A stretch of 64,000 nt of DNA from Chrysogorgia sp. JL179-B06 (GCA_035772405.1 JAYKKM010000339.1:2102001-2166000), one strand, 5' to 3'. Shown: positions 1 to 11,028, counted from the stretch's first letter. The notes: generated from the letters alone by a model not told the origin. Numbers and translations are program-made.

Positions 1-265
1 GGTGTATGTCGTGTGCAAAAAGCTTTTAAAAATACTTAGACTGGCAAACTTTTCTGGAGAGGCTATTTTACATATATAGTTCCAAGGCTTTTTTAAGGTT
101 AGGATCAAGGTTAGGATCAAGGTTAGGATCAGGGTTAGGATTGAGATTAGGGTTAGGATTAGTAGTTCTAAAAAATGTGAAGGTCGTTTTGAGTCATCCC
201 TTTTAGCCTTCACCGCGCAATGCATGCATTCCCCTGAGACATCCTTGAAGGTCCCCTGCAATCCC
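1..265. repeat. Degenerate telomere-like repeats downstream of tetraspanin gene
   Basis: Positions about 96-170 hold seven or so degenerate copies of a GGTTAGGATC/GGTTAGGAT motif, close to the animal telomere unit TTAGGG but too diverged to be a telomere. I see no coding sequence. The stretch lies just 3' of the minus-strand tetraspanin and could include its 3' UTR; no canonical AATAAA is visible on the minus strand here. Confidence 0.5.
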
Positions 266-1105
266 TCAATGAGAGTCTCTCCATTTGATGATGCAATTGA
301 TATCCGAGATCATCCAAAAAGCTAACCGCACAGCGACGACCTGCAGTATCAACAAACAACCAAACACAATAGCAGCATACTTAACACGAGCCATAATCCA
401 ATTCTCCAGCTCATCTAAACAACCAACAGTATAAACCTTCTCACTCCGTTCATCTTCCTCGAGCCACAACACTCCACCTCCGCACATGCGGTTCATCCTG
501 TCCTCCTTACAACACGAATAAGGCACCGAACATGCGCTAACGATCCCCTCATTCGAACAGTTATAGTATGGGTTCTTTTGCCAATCTTGGCAGCCCTTCG
601 AGCCACAACAACCGACCTCTATCTGCACGTAATCGACGACGAACTGTAAATCACGATCATCGTGGTAATCCAAGATGAATTGCTTGAATATCCCGTCGAC
701 CTTCAGACGCATTTTTGCGCGGTATGCATACAACACGAACACCAGAGTTGCCTCGAGGATGATGATGATGATAATGCACACGTAAAAGAAGCGCAGTAGA
801 CATTTGTTTTCGCGCAATGCGCCAAGCGCGCCGCAAAACGAGATCACGAACACAACAACCCCGACGGCGAAGAGAATGGCCGCCGGGTCCAAGAAAAGAC
901 TATCGAATTTCCCGTTTAGTTTATCTTTCTCCTTCAATGCCACGAAGCCTACAGTGCCGAGGAGGACACCGCATAATAGGAATAACATGTTCTTGAAAAA
1001 CATTGTGTATTTGATGCATCTGTTCGTACGAAGCTCATCTGTGGGTGGCGAGCGGGCCGACATGGCGGTGACTTGGAAGGGATGGACTCTGGAAGAACGA
1101 ACCAT
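266..1105 (-). CDS. Tetraspanin, TspanC8-like (TSPAN5/14/17/33 group)
   Basis: A four-pass membrane scaffold protein of 279 aa in a single open exon. TM1 is about residues 35-57, TM2 75-96, TM3 103-128 (isoleucine-rich) and TM4 242-267; the large extracellular loop lies between TM3 and TM4. The loop has the hallmark GCCG, then YYNC, CSVPYSCC, MCGGG and VGCLDELENW, which is the TspanC8 cysteine pattern and reads closest to TSPAN33. Family members escort the metalloprotease ADAM10 out of the ER and steer its substrate choice. There is one extra loop cysteine (KGC) beyond the usual eight. The start is the ATG at 1105, in good context (A at -3, G at +4); the frame stays open a few codons upstream but without another ATG. 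Vertebrate relatives have several introns, so the intron-less form is notable: either lineage intron loss or a retrocopy. The frame is intact, so I favour a working gene. The exact orthologue is uncertain. Confidence 0.9.
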   Translation of the reverse strand: MVRSSRVHPFQVTAMSARSPPTDELRTNRCIKYTMFFKNMLFLLCGVLLGTVGFVALKEKDKLNGKFDSLFLDPAAILFAVGVVVFVISFCGALGALRENKCLLRFFYVCIIIIIILEATLVFVLYAYRAKMRLKVDGIFKQFILDYHDDRDLQFVVDYVQIEVGCCGSKGCQDWQKNPYYNCSNEGIVSACSVPYSCCKEDRMNRMCGGGVLWLEEDERSEKVYTVGCLDELENWIMARVKYAAIVFGCLLILQVVAVRLAFWMISDINCIIKWRDSH

Positions 1106-2921
1106 CTTGTAGATTTTCACCCAATCTTTTCAAGCGTTTAGTAAAACCGATTAGTCTTGGTCGCTAACGTTAAAGTAATATAACGATAGTTCTGTTGGCG
1201 GGTTTTTAAATCAGATGTATTTGTGTCCCCTTGTTCAGTACAACCGATTAGTCTTTGTCGCTTTTTATCGAAACGTTAAACAGTAATAAAGATTGTTGCG
1301 GGCTTTGAAACCAGATCTATTTGTGGTGCTTTGTTATTTGACGGTGGTATTTTGACCTGATGTTCAACTCGTTAAATATCACTCCCTCGTTCAGTGTGAC
1401 CGATTAGTCTTGAGTATTAAGAGTAATGAAGATAGTTGGCGGACTTTGAAACCATACCTAGAGTACTTTTGTTGCTTTGTTATTGACCTGATGTTCAATT
1501 CGTTAAATATTCTCCAACTTCTCCCTCGAGTCGAAGTCTCGGACCACGGTGGTTTGTAACTTTGTAGTAGCTCACGTGTTTTCAGTACAACCTTGTGCAA
1601 GTCTTGCTCGCTTATCGCGGGAAAGAAATCAAGAATTGAAACTGATCTAGTTGTGGCGCTAGGATATTTCCGTCTACAACTCGTTAAATCCTAGCTGACA
1701 GAAAAACGATGTTCTACCAGCAAACGATGTTCCTTTCGATCTCCTTTAAGTACTTGAACTATACTTTTCAGCCAGCTCTTCGCGAAGCCAAACTGTCCAG
1801 TGTCCACTCACCGACTACGCACGTAACCCTTTCGCATGTATAGAGACAGTCAATGCTTTCGCAAAGCTGAAGTGTCTGTTGTAAAGCCTTTTACTGAAGA
1901 CGAGACAGCTGTTTTTGTAATTTGATATAGTGTTGGTAGTCTGTGTTTCCAATGTTAACCTCGCCAATTAATGCCTAACTTCCTTCGTCGTTGACGTGGG
2001 CACATATGCTGTAAATTCCTTTTCCGTTTCTTAGAAAGACTCACTAACCGCTCTTCTCCTAAATTGAACCGAGGACTCCAGACTGATTATTTCTCCCGGT
2101 GTCGCTATCCGTGTTTACAAACCCTGACTAATGACACAGTCTTTATACAGCTCGTCTTACAGAGAGTCCTTTGTAATAGCTTTCCCGTTTTTCGTAGAAC
2201 TGTGCTGTTTACTCGCTTTGGCAGAGCCTCTTTTCTTTCCAAACAGAGGCAAGGAGTCCCAATGACTTCCCCCAGACTTCAGTTAAATCCTTCTTGCATC
2301 TCCGTTCACCCAAGTCGTCGTCGATGAAGTTAGCCTGTTGCTGTTCGTATAAACAGATGTTATAGATAAATAGACGTTATAGTAATCCAATATCTGACAA
2401 TTATTGTGAAATATTACATTGAAGTTACGTGGTGGTCACTAATTAAAAATCTCCCGGAATGACGCTCGTATCACGGTATCAGTGAATCGCTCCGAATTGC
2501 TTGGGATGTTTTCGATTACCACAATCGCACTAAATGGTAGTGTTCAGTGTGTTATCTCAAGTGGCCCACGTTGAATAATCTTTGTGACAGCTGCTGGATC
2601 GTCAAATCTGTCCATCAAATCGTAATCAAATATACACACTTATTCCAAATGACTCATTTTCTGTGTTGTTGCCGTTGCCACGTGGCAACGCTGTTACCGT
2701 TGCATGGCAACGTGCGCATTTGACGAGCTGAATAAACTCAAACATTTCCTCAATCGTTTTATATTGATTTAATGATCGACAGGATAACTTATTTCGCTAC
2801 AGTCATTTCGATATAACCTGAAGTCGATTTGTCACAGAGATGAATAAAGTAATTTCTTAACAAATAATCTATTAGGTTTGTGTATCGAGCTTGTATACTC
2901 AAAATCTTTCTTTGTTGTATT
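1106..2921. other. Upstream region of tetraspanin; local imperfect repeats, no gene seen
   Basis: From 1141 to 1500 a motif around CCGATTAGTCTTGGTCGC, followed by an ACGTTAAA..AGTAAT block and a TTTGAAACCAGAT block, recurs about three times at 100-150 bp spacing. Because this lies directly 5' of the tetraspanin ATG it may be duplicated promoter sequence, but I recognise no defined element. From 1500 to 2921 I see only short unsupported ORFs and no known repeat family. Confidence 0.35.
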
Positions 2922-3112
2922 AATATTTGGCATTTCACTCGATTAAACTACATGTTCTAAGGATTTATGGTGAAGGAAAACCTCGAGTGTTGGAATATAT
3001 ACATTTTAAAATGTATATTTATAACCATAAATCCTTAGTCTGCTTAGAACATGTAGTTTAATCGAGTGAAATGCCAAATATTACTTGTAATATGTCCAAG
3101 ATCTTGTCCCGG

Positions 3113-3944
3113 TGTCACAGCGGATAGTGTCACCCCGCGAATAGTGTCCCCCCGGACACTATCCGCTAGCGGATAGTGTCCCCTTTAATTAGATTTACGC
3201 GGATAGTGTCCCCCCAAGTGAAACTCAAAAACTAAAGCTTTGTGCATTAAGCAAACACTTTTATTAGACAAATTTTCCTAATTAATTTAACCAAAAAGAG
3301 AAGAACTAAACATAACGGTACAAAATATAGTTTAAAAAGACAAATTGTTCAGAATGCTAGCGTAGTGCATTCGGGGCACAACCACACTTCATCGGACTCC
3401 AAACTCTCCACATTTACACAATTAAAGTGAAACCAGTGGTCGCACAAAATCATGTCATCGCACATTTCTGGCATGAGACAATGGCAGATCAGTTCGATTT
3501 CAAAAATGTTTGGTTCACTCTCCTCCGCTGCTTGCTACTCTGACCTGGGAAAGACTCATTGACCATTCTCAAGGCATCTGATCAATTGGTCTCGCATTTG
3601 TTGTTGTTCAAACTGTTTGCTTTGCATGCTGTGCTCATTCCCAGACGCTAGCTCATCATCAAACGCAATAGCATGAAATGAACAAAAAACCTCGCCATCT
3701 ACGCGATATAACTTGATAAAAAGTTTTTAACAATGCAATTAACAATATTAGTTTCTCAATTTGGCGGTTTATTATACGTCCAAATTTATATATTTCGACC
3801 AAAGAATACGAGAACTAAAGCTTATCCCAGTATTTCTTTTTGGGGGACACTATCCGCGTCGCGAATAGTGTCCGGGGGGACAATATCTGGTAGCGGATAG
3901 TGTTCGGGGGGACACTTTCTGCGGGGACACTATCCGCTGTTACA
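3113..3944. mobile_element. 832-bp TIR DNA transposon with CCGG target duplication (Ginger-like?)
   Basis: The ends are inverted: TGTCACAGCGGATAGTGTC at the left, and the complement of TGTAACAGCGGATAGTGTC at the right. Both sides carry CCGG (3109-3112 and 3945-3948), and the interrupted SINE reads continuously across it, which proves insertion. Sub-terminal copies of GCGGATAGTGTCC recur at both ends (3119-3200 and 3840-3935). The interior keeps a C-terminal PHD-finger-like remnant on the minus strand and no transposase. TGT..ACA termini, a 4-bp duplication and an accessory PHD finger are compatible with the Ginger1 group, but without an integrase domain this is only inference. Non-autonomous. 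Confidence 0.8.
3349..3535 (-). pseudogene. PHD-finger-like C-terminal remnant inside the transposon
   Basis: The minus-strand frame ends at a stop at 3349-3351. It reads an acidic lead-in, then ICHC, MILCDHWFHFNC and VWLCPEC, the Cys/His/Trp spacing of a PHD zinc finger (WFH and the final C-x2-C are typical). The fourth metal ligand expected after LCD is missing, so folding is doubtful. PHD fingers read histone H3 tails and occur at the ends of some animal transposon proteins. The rest of the protein is absent, so I treat it as a fossil of the parent element. Confidence 0.6.
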
Positions 3945-4360
3945 CCGGCATTACCACCACTGACTATATATACAGAACTTGTGACTGGGCTCTCGGCAAC
4001 GGCCTCCGTAGCTCAGTGGTCAGAGCACTGCACTAGCATCGCAGGGTCGCGGGTTCAATTCCAGCCAGAAGGCCTCTAAGTTGCATTTTTTGCAACTGGT
4101 CCCGGTTTGGTCTTAAAATATATATATATTCCAACACTCGAGGCATTCTGTATGGTTTGTCTTAATGGCCTTGCCGTTTCAGCTGCAAAACTGAAATCTT
4201 ATCAGATGTGAAATGCTGCCTCGGAACATACACAGGAGCAGTGGGTTAGCACGAGGATCAAATAAATAGAATGCAGAATCTAAACCACAATCTAAATGAA
4301 GGTGATCATATAGCCTAATAGCCTTGAAACTATTAAAATAACATATACGGTAATGCACAA

Positions 4361-4730
4361 GGGCGGCGGAAGCGGGGGGAAGCCGCCCCCACGAAACCTA
4401 AAGTGTGGGGGCATCGCCCCAACGATTGAGCGCAGACTTAATATACATTATAGCAAGATTTTATTAAAAAACGATAAAAACATCCATAATAATTAATAAG
4501 AAAAGCTGTGCACATATGAAAGCTTGTGTATTTATAACTACGAGTCTACGTAGATTGTAAAATTTTGTTATTTTTTCTCCTTATATATTTCCCTGAAAAC
4601 CGGCACCAAAACGCAGTAAATGCTGTTTCCGAGCTTTGCTAATTCAAAAATTTTCCGGGGGTACGATGCCGCTGGACCCCACTAGATGTCTTGACCCTCG
4701 CCCCCCCTATATTTAAACTGTTCCGCCGCC
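4361..4730. mobile_element. Dispersed MITE-like repeat A with GGCGGCGGAA ends
   Basis: It begins GGCGGCGGAA and ends TTCCGCCGCC, a 10-bp terminal inverted repeat. Internal landmarks are a CCGCCCCCACGAAACC block and GCTGTGCACATATGAAAGC. A second, more diverged copy is at 21557-21990. No coding capacity. Confidence 0.6.
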
Positions 4731-4744
4731 AATAACACACGGAA

Positions 4745-5110
4745 ATCAATCACTAGCTAGCCAGTCGTCCAGCCGTCAGTTTGGACGGCCAGTTTCGATT
4801 TAAGACGGCCAGTTGATGACGGCTTTTGGACGGCTATGTACTATTTTGACACCTTTTGGTAGCTTTATTAAGTCAAATCAGCCATCAGTGAAACATTTAT
4901 CGTGCACAAGACATGTAACCGCGCTGTTGACGAGTAGCGACGAATCGTCAAATATCCGTACTATTTGTCGGCTATTCGTCGATTATTCGCACTTTTTGAC
5001 GATTATTTTACGTAAGGTATTTTACTCACCGTATATGATAACTTCCAAAATATTACAATTTTAGCCTTTAGAGTTTAGAATACCCCTTGCCCCCGGCCAG
5101 GGGTATTCTC
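4745..5110. repeat. Dispersed repeat B (GACGGCCAGTT family), copy 1
   Basis: Contains GACGGCCAGTTGATGACGGC, a TTGACGAGTAGCGACGA block and ends near CCAGGGGTATTCTC. The same order of blocks recurs at about 8570-9185. Non-coding, class unknown. Confidence 0.6.
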
Positions 5111-5836
5111 ATTTGGACACCTGGCTAAGACCCTGCATGCGGGAAAAACATTGAGGTTATAGTGTCTCCTTGAGTAAGACGCTGTCGTTTGTTGCTAACA
5201 CTCCTTTGGTCAGTGGAGGCTCGATATTCAGGATCAGGGGATTTCAGCAGAATGCTAGAAATTCAGCCTCATGAGGTTGTAGCAAAATGACTTGTGTAGC
5301 GAAACGACCTTATAAATATAGCGAAACGCAAAAATACAGTAAAAACCCGCGTATAAGAACCTAGATTTTTCCAAGTTAGCCTAAAAAGGTTCTTATATAA
5401 ATGGTGTTTACTGCAAAATTAGGCTATTTAGGTTCTTAAACAGGTTCTTATTTTCTTAAGAAAAAAGCGACTTGGTTTTGGTAAGTGTGGTCTATTATTT
5501 ATATAAATTATGCATAAATTTTCTCCAAATGACTGCAATTTAAGCAAATACAAACCCCCTATATGCAATAAAGTTATAGCTACACTGTATGTAATTTACA
5601 GCTTATTGTGTATAAATTCAATGGAACGAAACAACATATACAACTGTAGACATATTATTGGTAATATTTGGCATTTCACTCGATCAAACTACATGTTGAA
5701 AGGATTTATGGTGAAGGAAAATTTCGAGTGTTTTTTTTTGTCTGGCCCTGGCTCATTTTCATTACTTTGTAGAGTTTATTTTCTTTGATTTATAAATTTT
5801 TAGTTTTGACTCTATTTGATAAAATAAGAACCTGCT

Positions 5837-6148
5837 TTTAAAGTGCATATAACGTCTGTGGGTATTTAACATATTTGTAATCTATGGATTCTCCGGAGAT
5901 AAATTGTAATATATCTTGTCAGCTGAAAATTTCATCTTCATAGACTTTTTTGCTGTTAAAGTTGACGGAAGTGATGTCATAGCGGGCATCTGCAAAGAGG
6001 TTTTCATGTAGACAGACGTCATTTCCGTCAACTTTAACAGCAAAAAAGTCTATGAAGATGAAATTTTCAGCTGACAAGATATGTTACAATTTATCTCAGG
6101 AGAATCCACAGATTACAAATATGTTAAATCCCCCATAGGGCACTTTAA
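5837..6148. mobile_element. Palindromic MITE (TTTAAAGTGC ends)
   Basis: Two long arms face each other: TGTCAGCTGAAAATTTCATC followed by GACTTTTTTGCTGTTAAAG, mirrored on the right, with a loop of about 50 bp around 5985-6010. Ends are TTTAAAGTGC and GCACTTTAAA. Related copies are at 11657-12044, 54769-55212 and, split by a LINE, at 57085-58640. Confidence 0.7.
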
Positions 6149-6188
6149 ATTTTAGCTTAGGTTCTTATGTAAAGGGATCTCGATTACC

Positions 6189-6640
6189 GACTTGACATTA
6201 ATCTCTACCGACGTTAACAATTATTTAAGCACTTTTGAAACAAAATACAAATCTCAAAATTATGATCCTAATAACTTTAATTTAATTATAAAACATAAAC
6301 AGGACTACTTCCGGAAATCGTTTTTTATTAGGTCAGCTGAACTGTGGAACACTCTCCCATCTAGTCTCAAATCCTACAATTCTCTCGCTCTATTTAAGTC
6401 TAGTCTCCACAAAATTTACTCTGTCAAACTACCTGCCTATAGCCCACCTGGTTATGTCCAATAAGTCCAAAATCGAATTTTATCGACCATTAAGGGGTCA
6501 GGTGTCAATTGGGACGTAAGTCCTGTCCCTTTCTCCTGTCACACCTGTATTCGTTGTATTTGTATGTACTTTTTGTATTAATAGTAACTTGTAAATATAT
6601 TGTGACAAATTCATTAAACTAAACTAAACTAAATGGAAAA
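6189..6640 (+). pseudogene. LINE reverse transcriptase 3' end with (AAACT)n tail
   Basis: The frame at 6192-6464 gives RSAELWNTLPSSLKSY followed by LALFKSSLHK, the conserved end of CR1/L2/Rex-type LINE proteins. The downstream sequence ends in a short AAACT tandem at about 6615-6634, as expected for the 3' end of such elements. 5'-truncated and dead. Confidence 0.75.
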
Positions 6641-6699
6641 TCTTAGCCTAACAGGTTCTTAAAATCTAGGTTCTTATACGCGGGTTTTTACTGTATCTA

Positions 6700-6850
6700 A
6701 TAAGGTTGGTGTACAGTGCCGAAATAGCGTGTAAGTCGCGGTCTAACGTTTCGAGCAAAGGACCTTCTCTCAAAATGTTAGACGCTATTTCGGCACTGTA
6801 CACGAACCTTTTTAGATATTTGATTTGTATTTCTACAGTGCCTGTGTAGC
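6700..6850. repeat. Foldback MITE of the GGTTGGTGTAC..ACGTTTCGAG family
   Basis: AAGGTTGGTGTAC.GTGCCGAAATAGCGTG is followed by CTAACGTTTCGAGC, and the same sequence returns inverted to 6800, then AGATATTTGATTTGTATTTC. Relatives lie at 31190-31235, 39785-40010, 49215-49330 and 63875-63960; this family appears to be the ancestor of the 26.4-31.2 kb minisatellite. Confidence 0.65.
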
Positions 6851-7494
6851 CGAATCGATAAAATCCCGCCTTTTAATTCTATTCCAGCCTCTATTCTTTC
6901 AATTCTATTCTATTCTGCAACGTTTTCAGTCAAGCCGAGCTTGCACAGGCGTAGGAACGGATTTAAAGTTGGCGGGAGGGGGGTGGCTGAAGTCAACATA
7001 ACTCAGTGACCGCATTTTTAGGGGGTAGGTCCTCCCCCAAAAAAATTTGAAATCTAGAAGCTCGGAAAGACAATTTGCAGCAATTTGAGCAAACTTTTTC
7101 ATCTAATTCTACAGCGAGCATAGTTCAAATGAATACAAGAGTTGCCTGCTGCCTCTGACAGAAGGGTCTGGGAACCAATCTAACACTCGCATGGCAAGGG
7201 TTTAGGGGTTGGCTAACACTTCAGGCTACAGCCGTTTGTGAAATCTTGTGTAGATGAAGCCCATAGGTAGATTACCTTATTGTAGTTTCTCTCCTAGCCT
7301 CTATAGTCGTACTAATACAATTGGAAAAAACATTAAATTTAGCAACGCTTGTCCTGATTTTTGGGTATGTTCCTACGAACATACGTAGTCTTTGAATTGA
7401 ATATCTAATAATACTTGAATGGCAATTTACAAAAATTATAAATTGAAAAACTCAAGTTTACATGACTGAATAGAAAAACTAAGTGTATAAAAGA
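6851..7494. other. No gene or recognised repeat
   Basis: AT-rich sequence with short ORFs only. A G-rich stretch near 6970-7030 and an A tract at 7039-7045 are unremarkable. Confidence 0.4.
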
Positions 7495-8050
7495 TTAAAA
7501 AGATTGAAAACGTTTCGTTCTACATTTAAAAAGAGGAATGTTTCGATGTCTAAGGTTATGACGGTAATGAACAGAGGTAGGAAAGAGGTCGTGTAGTTTA
7601 CTAGAAAGATCAAGATTACGTTTATAAAAGGACTTGCAGAGGTTCACTCTTCTATCAAATAGTGTTACAAGATTAAATTTAACAAGGCTATCCTTATAAG
7701 ATAAATTAGGGTAGATAATCGGCGAAGTGCACGTTTTTGAATGTCTTCAAGTTGTTGGCTCAATTAATTGTTAAAGAGGAATGCCACACAGGACACGCGT
7801 ATTCCAATACCGGGCGTATAAAGTAGCAGTAAACCGAACAGAGATCGTTAGGAGGAACTCCACTACGTCTTAGGATCCGTAGAGCGAAAAGGCGTTTACT
7901 TGCTTTGGAACAAATATGATCGATATGAGTGGACCACTTGAGGTCAGCAGATAGATTAATCCTAGCAGTTTGATTTTGTTGACTCGTTCGAGAGGTTGGT
8001 TGTTGACAATCAGAGGCTGTTTAGGTGGTTGGATAGGTATATGCATGTGC
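7495..8050 (-). pseudogene. LINE reverse transcriptase C-terminal fragment (frameshifted)
   Basis: Reading down the minus strand from 8045: PLIVNNQPLERVNKIKLLG, a frameshift, LSADLKWSTHIDHICSKA, RLFALRILRRSG, then IRPVLEYACPVWHSSL. This is the typical region after the catalytic domain of CR1/Jockey-type LINEs. After a stop, a C-terminal segment RHRNIPLFKCRTKRF follows to about 7500. Several breaks; non-functional. Confidence 0.75.
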
Positions 8051-8569
8051 ACCATCAAGCCCTAAAGGACCCTGGGCAGGCAGTACTACCACCTCCCTCG
8101 TACCTAAGGTCTTATCTCTGCTTCCCACATGGCCCCAGATGATGGCGGGGAGATCATACGGGTGCAAGGTTGTCATCTTGCAGGCAGGAATATGAGCTGG
8201 AAGCCTGCAAATATGATGCACAAAGATGCAGATATTTTGCCAAGCTTTTGAGATATCACTCGAACTGTCAACAAGTGAACTCAGTTTACTTACTTTCAGT
8301 TTACCGAACAGAAATACTGTCTTGAAATGTCTTCTTGTTCCTCCATCATTGACAGGATCATAAATCTGGGTTTTGCACATTGGCATTCAAGCTCAAATAC
8401 CAGCTGCCACAATGGGGTACTGACCAAAATATACCCGGCCACAGCATGGTTCAAGCTTGGGTTCAAACTAGCATGGTATTCAAGCTTGAATTCCACAAAG
8501 TAGGGGTAAATTATATGATAAAATGACTGGTGACATGGTACAATTCTACAAATTTACAGTCAGGGGCCA
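8051..8569. other. No gene supported
   Basis: Short overlapping minus-strand frames only, none with a recognisable domain. Several variants of CAAGCTTGAATTCC-like words around 8390-8490 (AAGCTTG repeated) suggest minor local duplication. Confidence 0.3.
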
Positions 8570-9185
8570 GCCGTCTTTTGGACGGCCAGTTTTGATTTAA
8601 GACGGCCAGTTGATAATGACGGCTTTTGGACAGCTATTTACCATTTTGACACCTTTTGGACGGTCAGTATAAGAAATCGGCTGACGTACGTTCATATAAA
8701 TTATATCCAAATTGAAAACATAGTCCTAACCCCAAACATAACCCTAACCCTACTCCTAACCCAAACTCTTATGATAATGCTTTATTTTAGAAATAATAGT
8801 TGATTATAATTTAGAATTTTATACTACCGATAGTCTATGTGACGTCATTTCGGGATTTATATGAAACTTCACCCAAGAAATCTAAAGGACACCTTTTCCC
8901 TACTCTAGTATTTTTGGTAGCTTTATTAAGTCAAATCGGCCATCAGCGAAACATTTATCATGCACAAGACATGTATTTTGACATTCACAATCGCGCTGTT
9001 GACGAGTAGCGACGATTCGTCAAATATCATTACTATTTGTCGGCTATTCACACTTTTTGTCGAATATTTTACGTAAGGTATTTTACTAACCATATATGAT
9101 AACTTCCATAATATTACAATTTTAGTAAATAGGCAACTCCCCCATCCAGGGGTATTCTGGCCTGCGATGGCCAATTTGGACACCC
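8570..9185. repeat. Dispersed repeat B, copy 2, plus telomere-like words
   Basis: GACGGCCAGTTTTGATTTAA, then the TTGACGAGTAGCGACGA block, ending in CCAGGGGTATTCTGGCC, in the same order as 4745-5110. Between the two halves, 8720-8775 carries CCTAACCC-type words (telomere-like, degenerate), so this copy has an internal insertion. Confidence 0.6.
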
Positions 9186-10391
9186 AAGTTACACATCCAA
9201 GGTATACTTACTGATTATTGGTAATTTTAGGTAGGTTAATTGGGTGGCTGGAGCAGAGTATGATGATTGCTACCCTGAAAAGGGCTCACCCAGTGCCACT
9301 ACCCCCCCCCCCCCGGCCTCCATGCCCTGGTAAGGGACACTGCCAGGCAGTGTTTCCTAGCCTTCCCAACCTCACAAGACTGGGGAAAAGTTAAGCTAGA
9401 GATGGACCAGCATGTGGAACCAACAAATTAGCCTCTCTCTGAATGTCATGTTTCCCAGAAATCTAATGCAAACTGCTCAGTCTCACTCCCACCTAGCCAA
9501 GGGAGACCTGCCCCCGGGTAAAACCTTCTGTCATACGCCTCATCAAAGTTATTTTTTCAGGATTCAGAAGCAGAACAGGATCCAAAAACTCTAACCATAA
9601 CCCAAATAAAACTCTAGTCCTAACCCTGAAATAAAGAAATACTAACCCTACTTTTAAACTAAATATTTCAATGATGCAATATTCTGTTCCAGTACACCAT
9701 GAGCTGACCAAACATTTGCTGTCTTTTTTAAAACGTTTCAGCAACATTCAGTCAGTTTGTTTACTAACAGTCCCTTAAGTTTATGTTAACGAGTTACGCT
9801 TAAAATTTGTTTATTGGACTAGCAAGTTTAATATTAAACAAATGCTCCTACAACTCGCCTTTTCCACTAAAACAAACAAAAAAACTCACCTAGTTTCTTC
9901 GACTCTGCCCGAGAGCAAGCCATAGAAGCAGTTTTCAAAACCAATACAGACATTACCATGGTAAAACTGCGTAAAACTGTCTCCAAAAGACGAAAAAATC
10001 CATGCCTTCGAACATGGATTTTAAAAACCCGAGTAAAAGACTGGTAAAGAGTCTCCCGACGATATCGTATTTTCCCGCCAAAAGGTTAATTCCGAGAACA
10101 ATTATCAGCTTTCTTGAAAAGGGTTCATATTTCTAAGAATTATTACTCGAGGACTCTCGTGAAAACTAACCGATTTCTTTTTTAATTGAAATTCCGATAT
10201 TTGAATTCTAAATTATTATTGATAAAATACCATACTATATTCGCTATAACTACAAAAACTAATTTCCTAACTCGTTTTCTGTGTCAATACGGTCCCTACA
10301 AAAGTTCACGAAATTGCAAAACATTCTAACAAATTTACTAAGTATCTAGCTAAGTTAAAAATCTAACTAAATTAATCTAACAGTCCTTAAT
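9186..10391. other. Non-coding; C tract and dispersed repeat D
   Basis: A C tract lies at 9301-9314. Positions 9545-9700 belong to dispersed repeat D (CAGGATTCAGAAGC, then CTCTAGTCCTAACCCTGAAA), also at 15860-16015, 19135-19270, 38785-38890 and 39425-39500. No gene seen. Confidence 0.45.
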
Positions 10392-10716
10392 GCCTATAAC
10401 GTCAAATCTTCTTTTGAAGATTTTCGTTTCTTCGCTTTGTTTTTGATATATTTCAGTTTGTTTGATATGCAAATGTATGGAATTTCGTCACACATGTATA
10501 ATGACTTATCAGAGAATGTTTCTTTTGAGAATGAAAGTGATACACAAACTTCTCCGGTAAGTGATGCATGTGTGACGAAATTCCATACATTTGAATATCA
10601 AACAAACTGAAATATTTCAAAAACAAAGCGAAGAAGCAAAAATCTCCAAAAGAAGTTACTTTATCATTTTAAAAGTTCTTCCAAATAAGACAATACATTT
10701 TTTTGACGTTATAGGC
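10392..10716. mobile_element. Palindromic MITE with GCCTATAACGTCAAA ends
   Basis: Terminal inverted repeat GCCTATAACGTCAAA / TTTGACGTTATAGGC. The arms include GAAATTTCGTCACACATGT-like sequence and CAGTTTGTTTGATATGCAAAT, mirrored on the right. A related copy is at 58795-59275 and a distant one at 55646-56122. It lies about 300 bp downstream of the HES stop codon, so it may be in or next to the 3' UTR. Confidence 0.7.
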
Positions 10717-11028
10717 CGTACACAGGGTCTTATCTCCGGGCGGGGAGCAGAGATAAGGCCCTGGATACGAGGTTGGCACTTCTGAAGGCGACTGGACTTT
10801 GAGTAAATTCATATCACAGTTTATATTCATGGGAGAAATTTTCCTTTCTGCTATACTTTGACGCCATTACTTCTTCATGGAAGAAATAAATAATTTTTTG
10901 AACAATAATTAAATCTGGCATAATTTATGCTATGAGAATGTAAATGCTCTTCATTGTGAAGAAATTGCGAATTTTCGATTTCGGATCGTGTCGTACAGTC
11001 ATCGCACGACGGCGACGCTCCGTCGGCT

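Larger units (their letters stand above)
2922..4135 (+). mobile_element. Composite tRNA-Ala-derived SINE, interrupted by a DNA transposon
   Basis: Positions 4001-4075 are tRNA-like: A box TAGCTCAGTGGTCAGAGC, an anticodon-loop-like CTAGCAT (an AGC reading suggests tRNA-Ala), and B box GGGTTCAATTCC. The head is followed by a GTTGCA..TGCAAC hairpin and a GGTCCCGGTTTGG block. At the other side (2922-3084) sits the family's terminal module, GGCATTTCACTCGATTAAAC, present here as an inverted pair. Other copies in this window are at 31922-32110, 35113-35205, 47378-47717 and 53041-53815, so the full structure can be compared. The copy is split by the element at 3113-3944; rejoining the flanks restores the arrangement seen in the 47.4 kb copy. 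Confidence 0.75.
5337..6692. mobile_element. pogo/Tigger-like TIR element with nested insertions
   Basis: The ends are near-perfect inverted repeats of about 33 bp, starting CAGTAAAAACCCGCGTATAA, flanked by TA on both sides (5335-5336 and 6693-6694). TA duplication and CAGT termini are typical of pogo/Tigger members of the Tc1-mariner group. AGGTTCTTA-type motifs recur just inside both ends. No transposase remains. The interior holds a SINE-terminal fragment (5660-5735), a MITE (5837-6148) and a LINE tail (about 6189-6640), so this element predates at least some of those insertions. Confidence 0.7.

Noticed and set aside
2064..2327. 87-codon plus-strand frame near the tetraspanin
   Set aside because: No ATG at the stated start, no domain, no splice partners.
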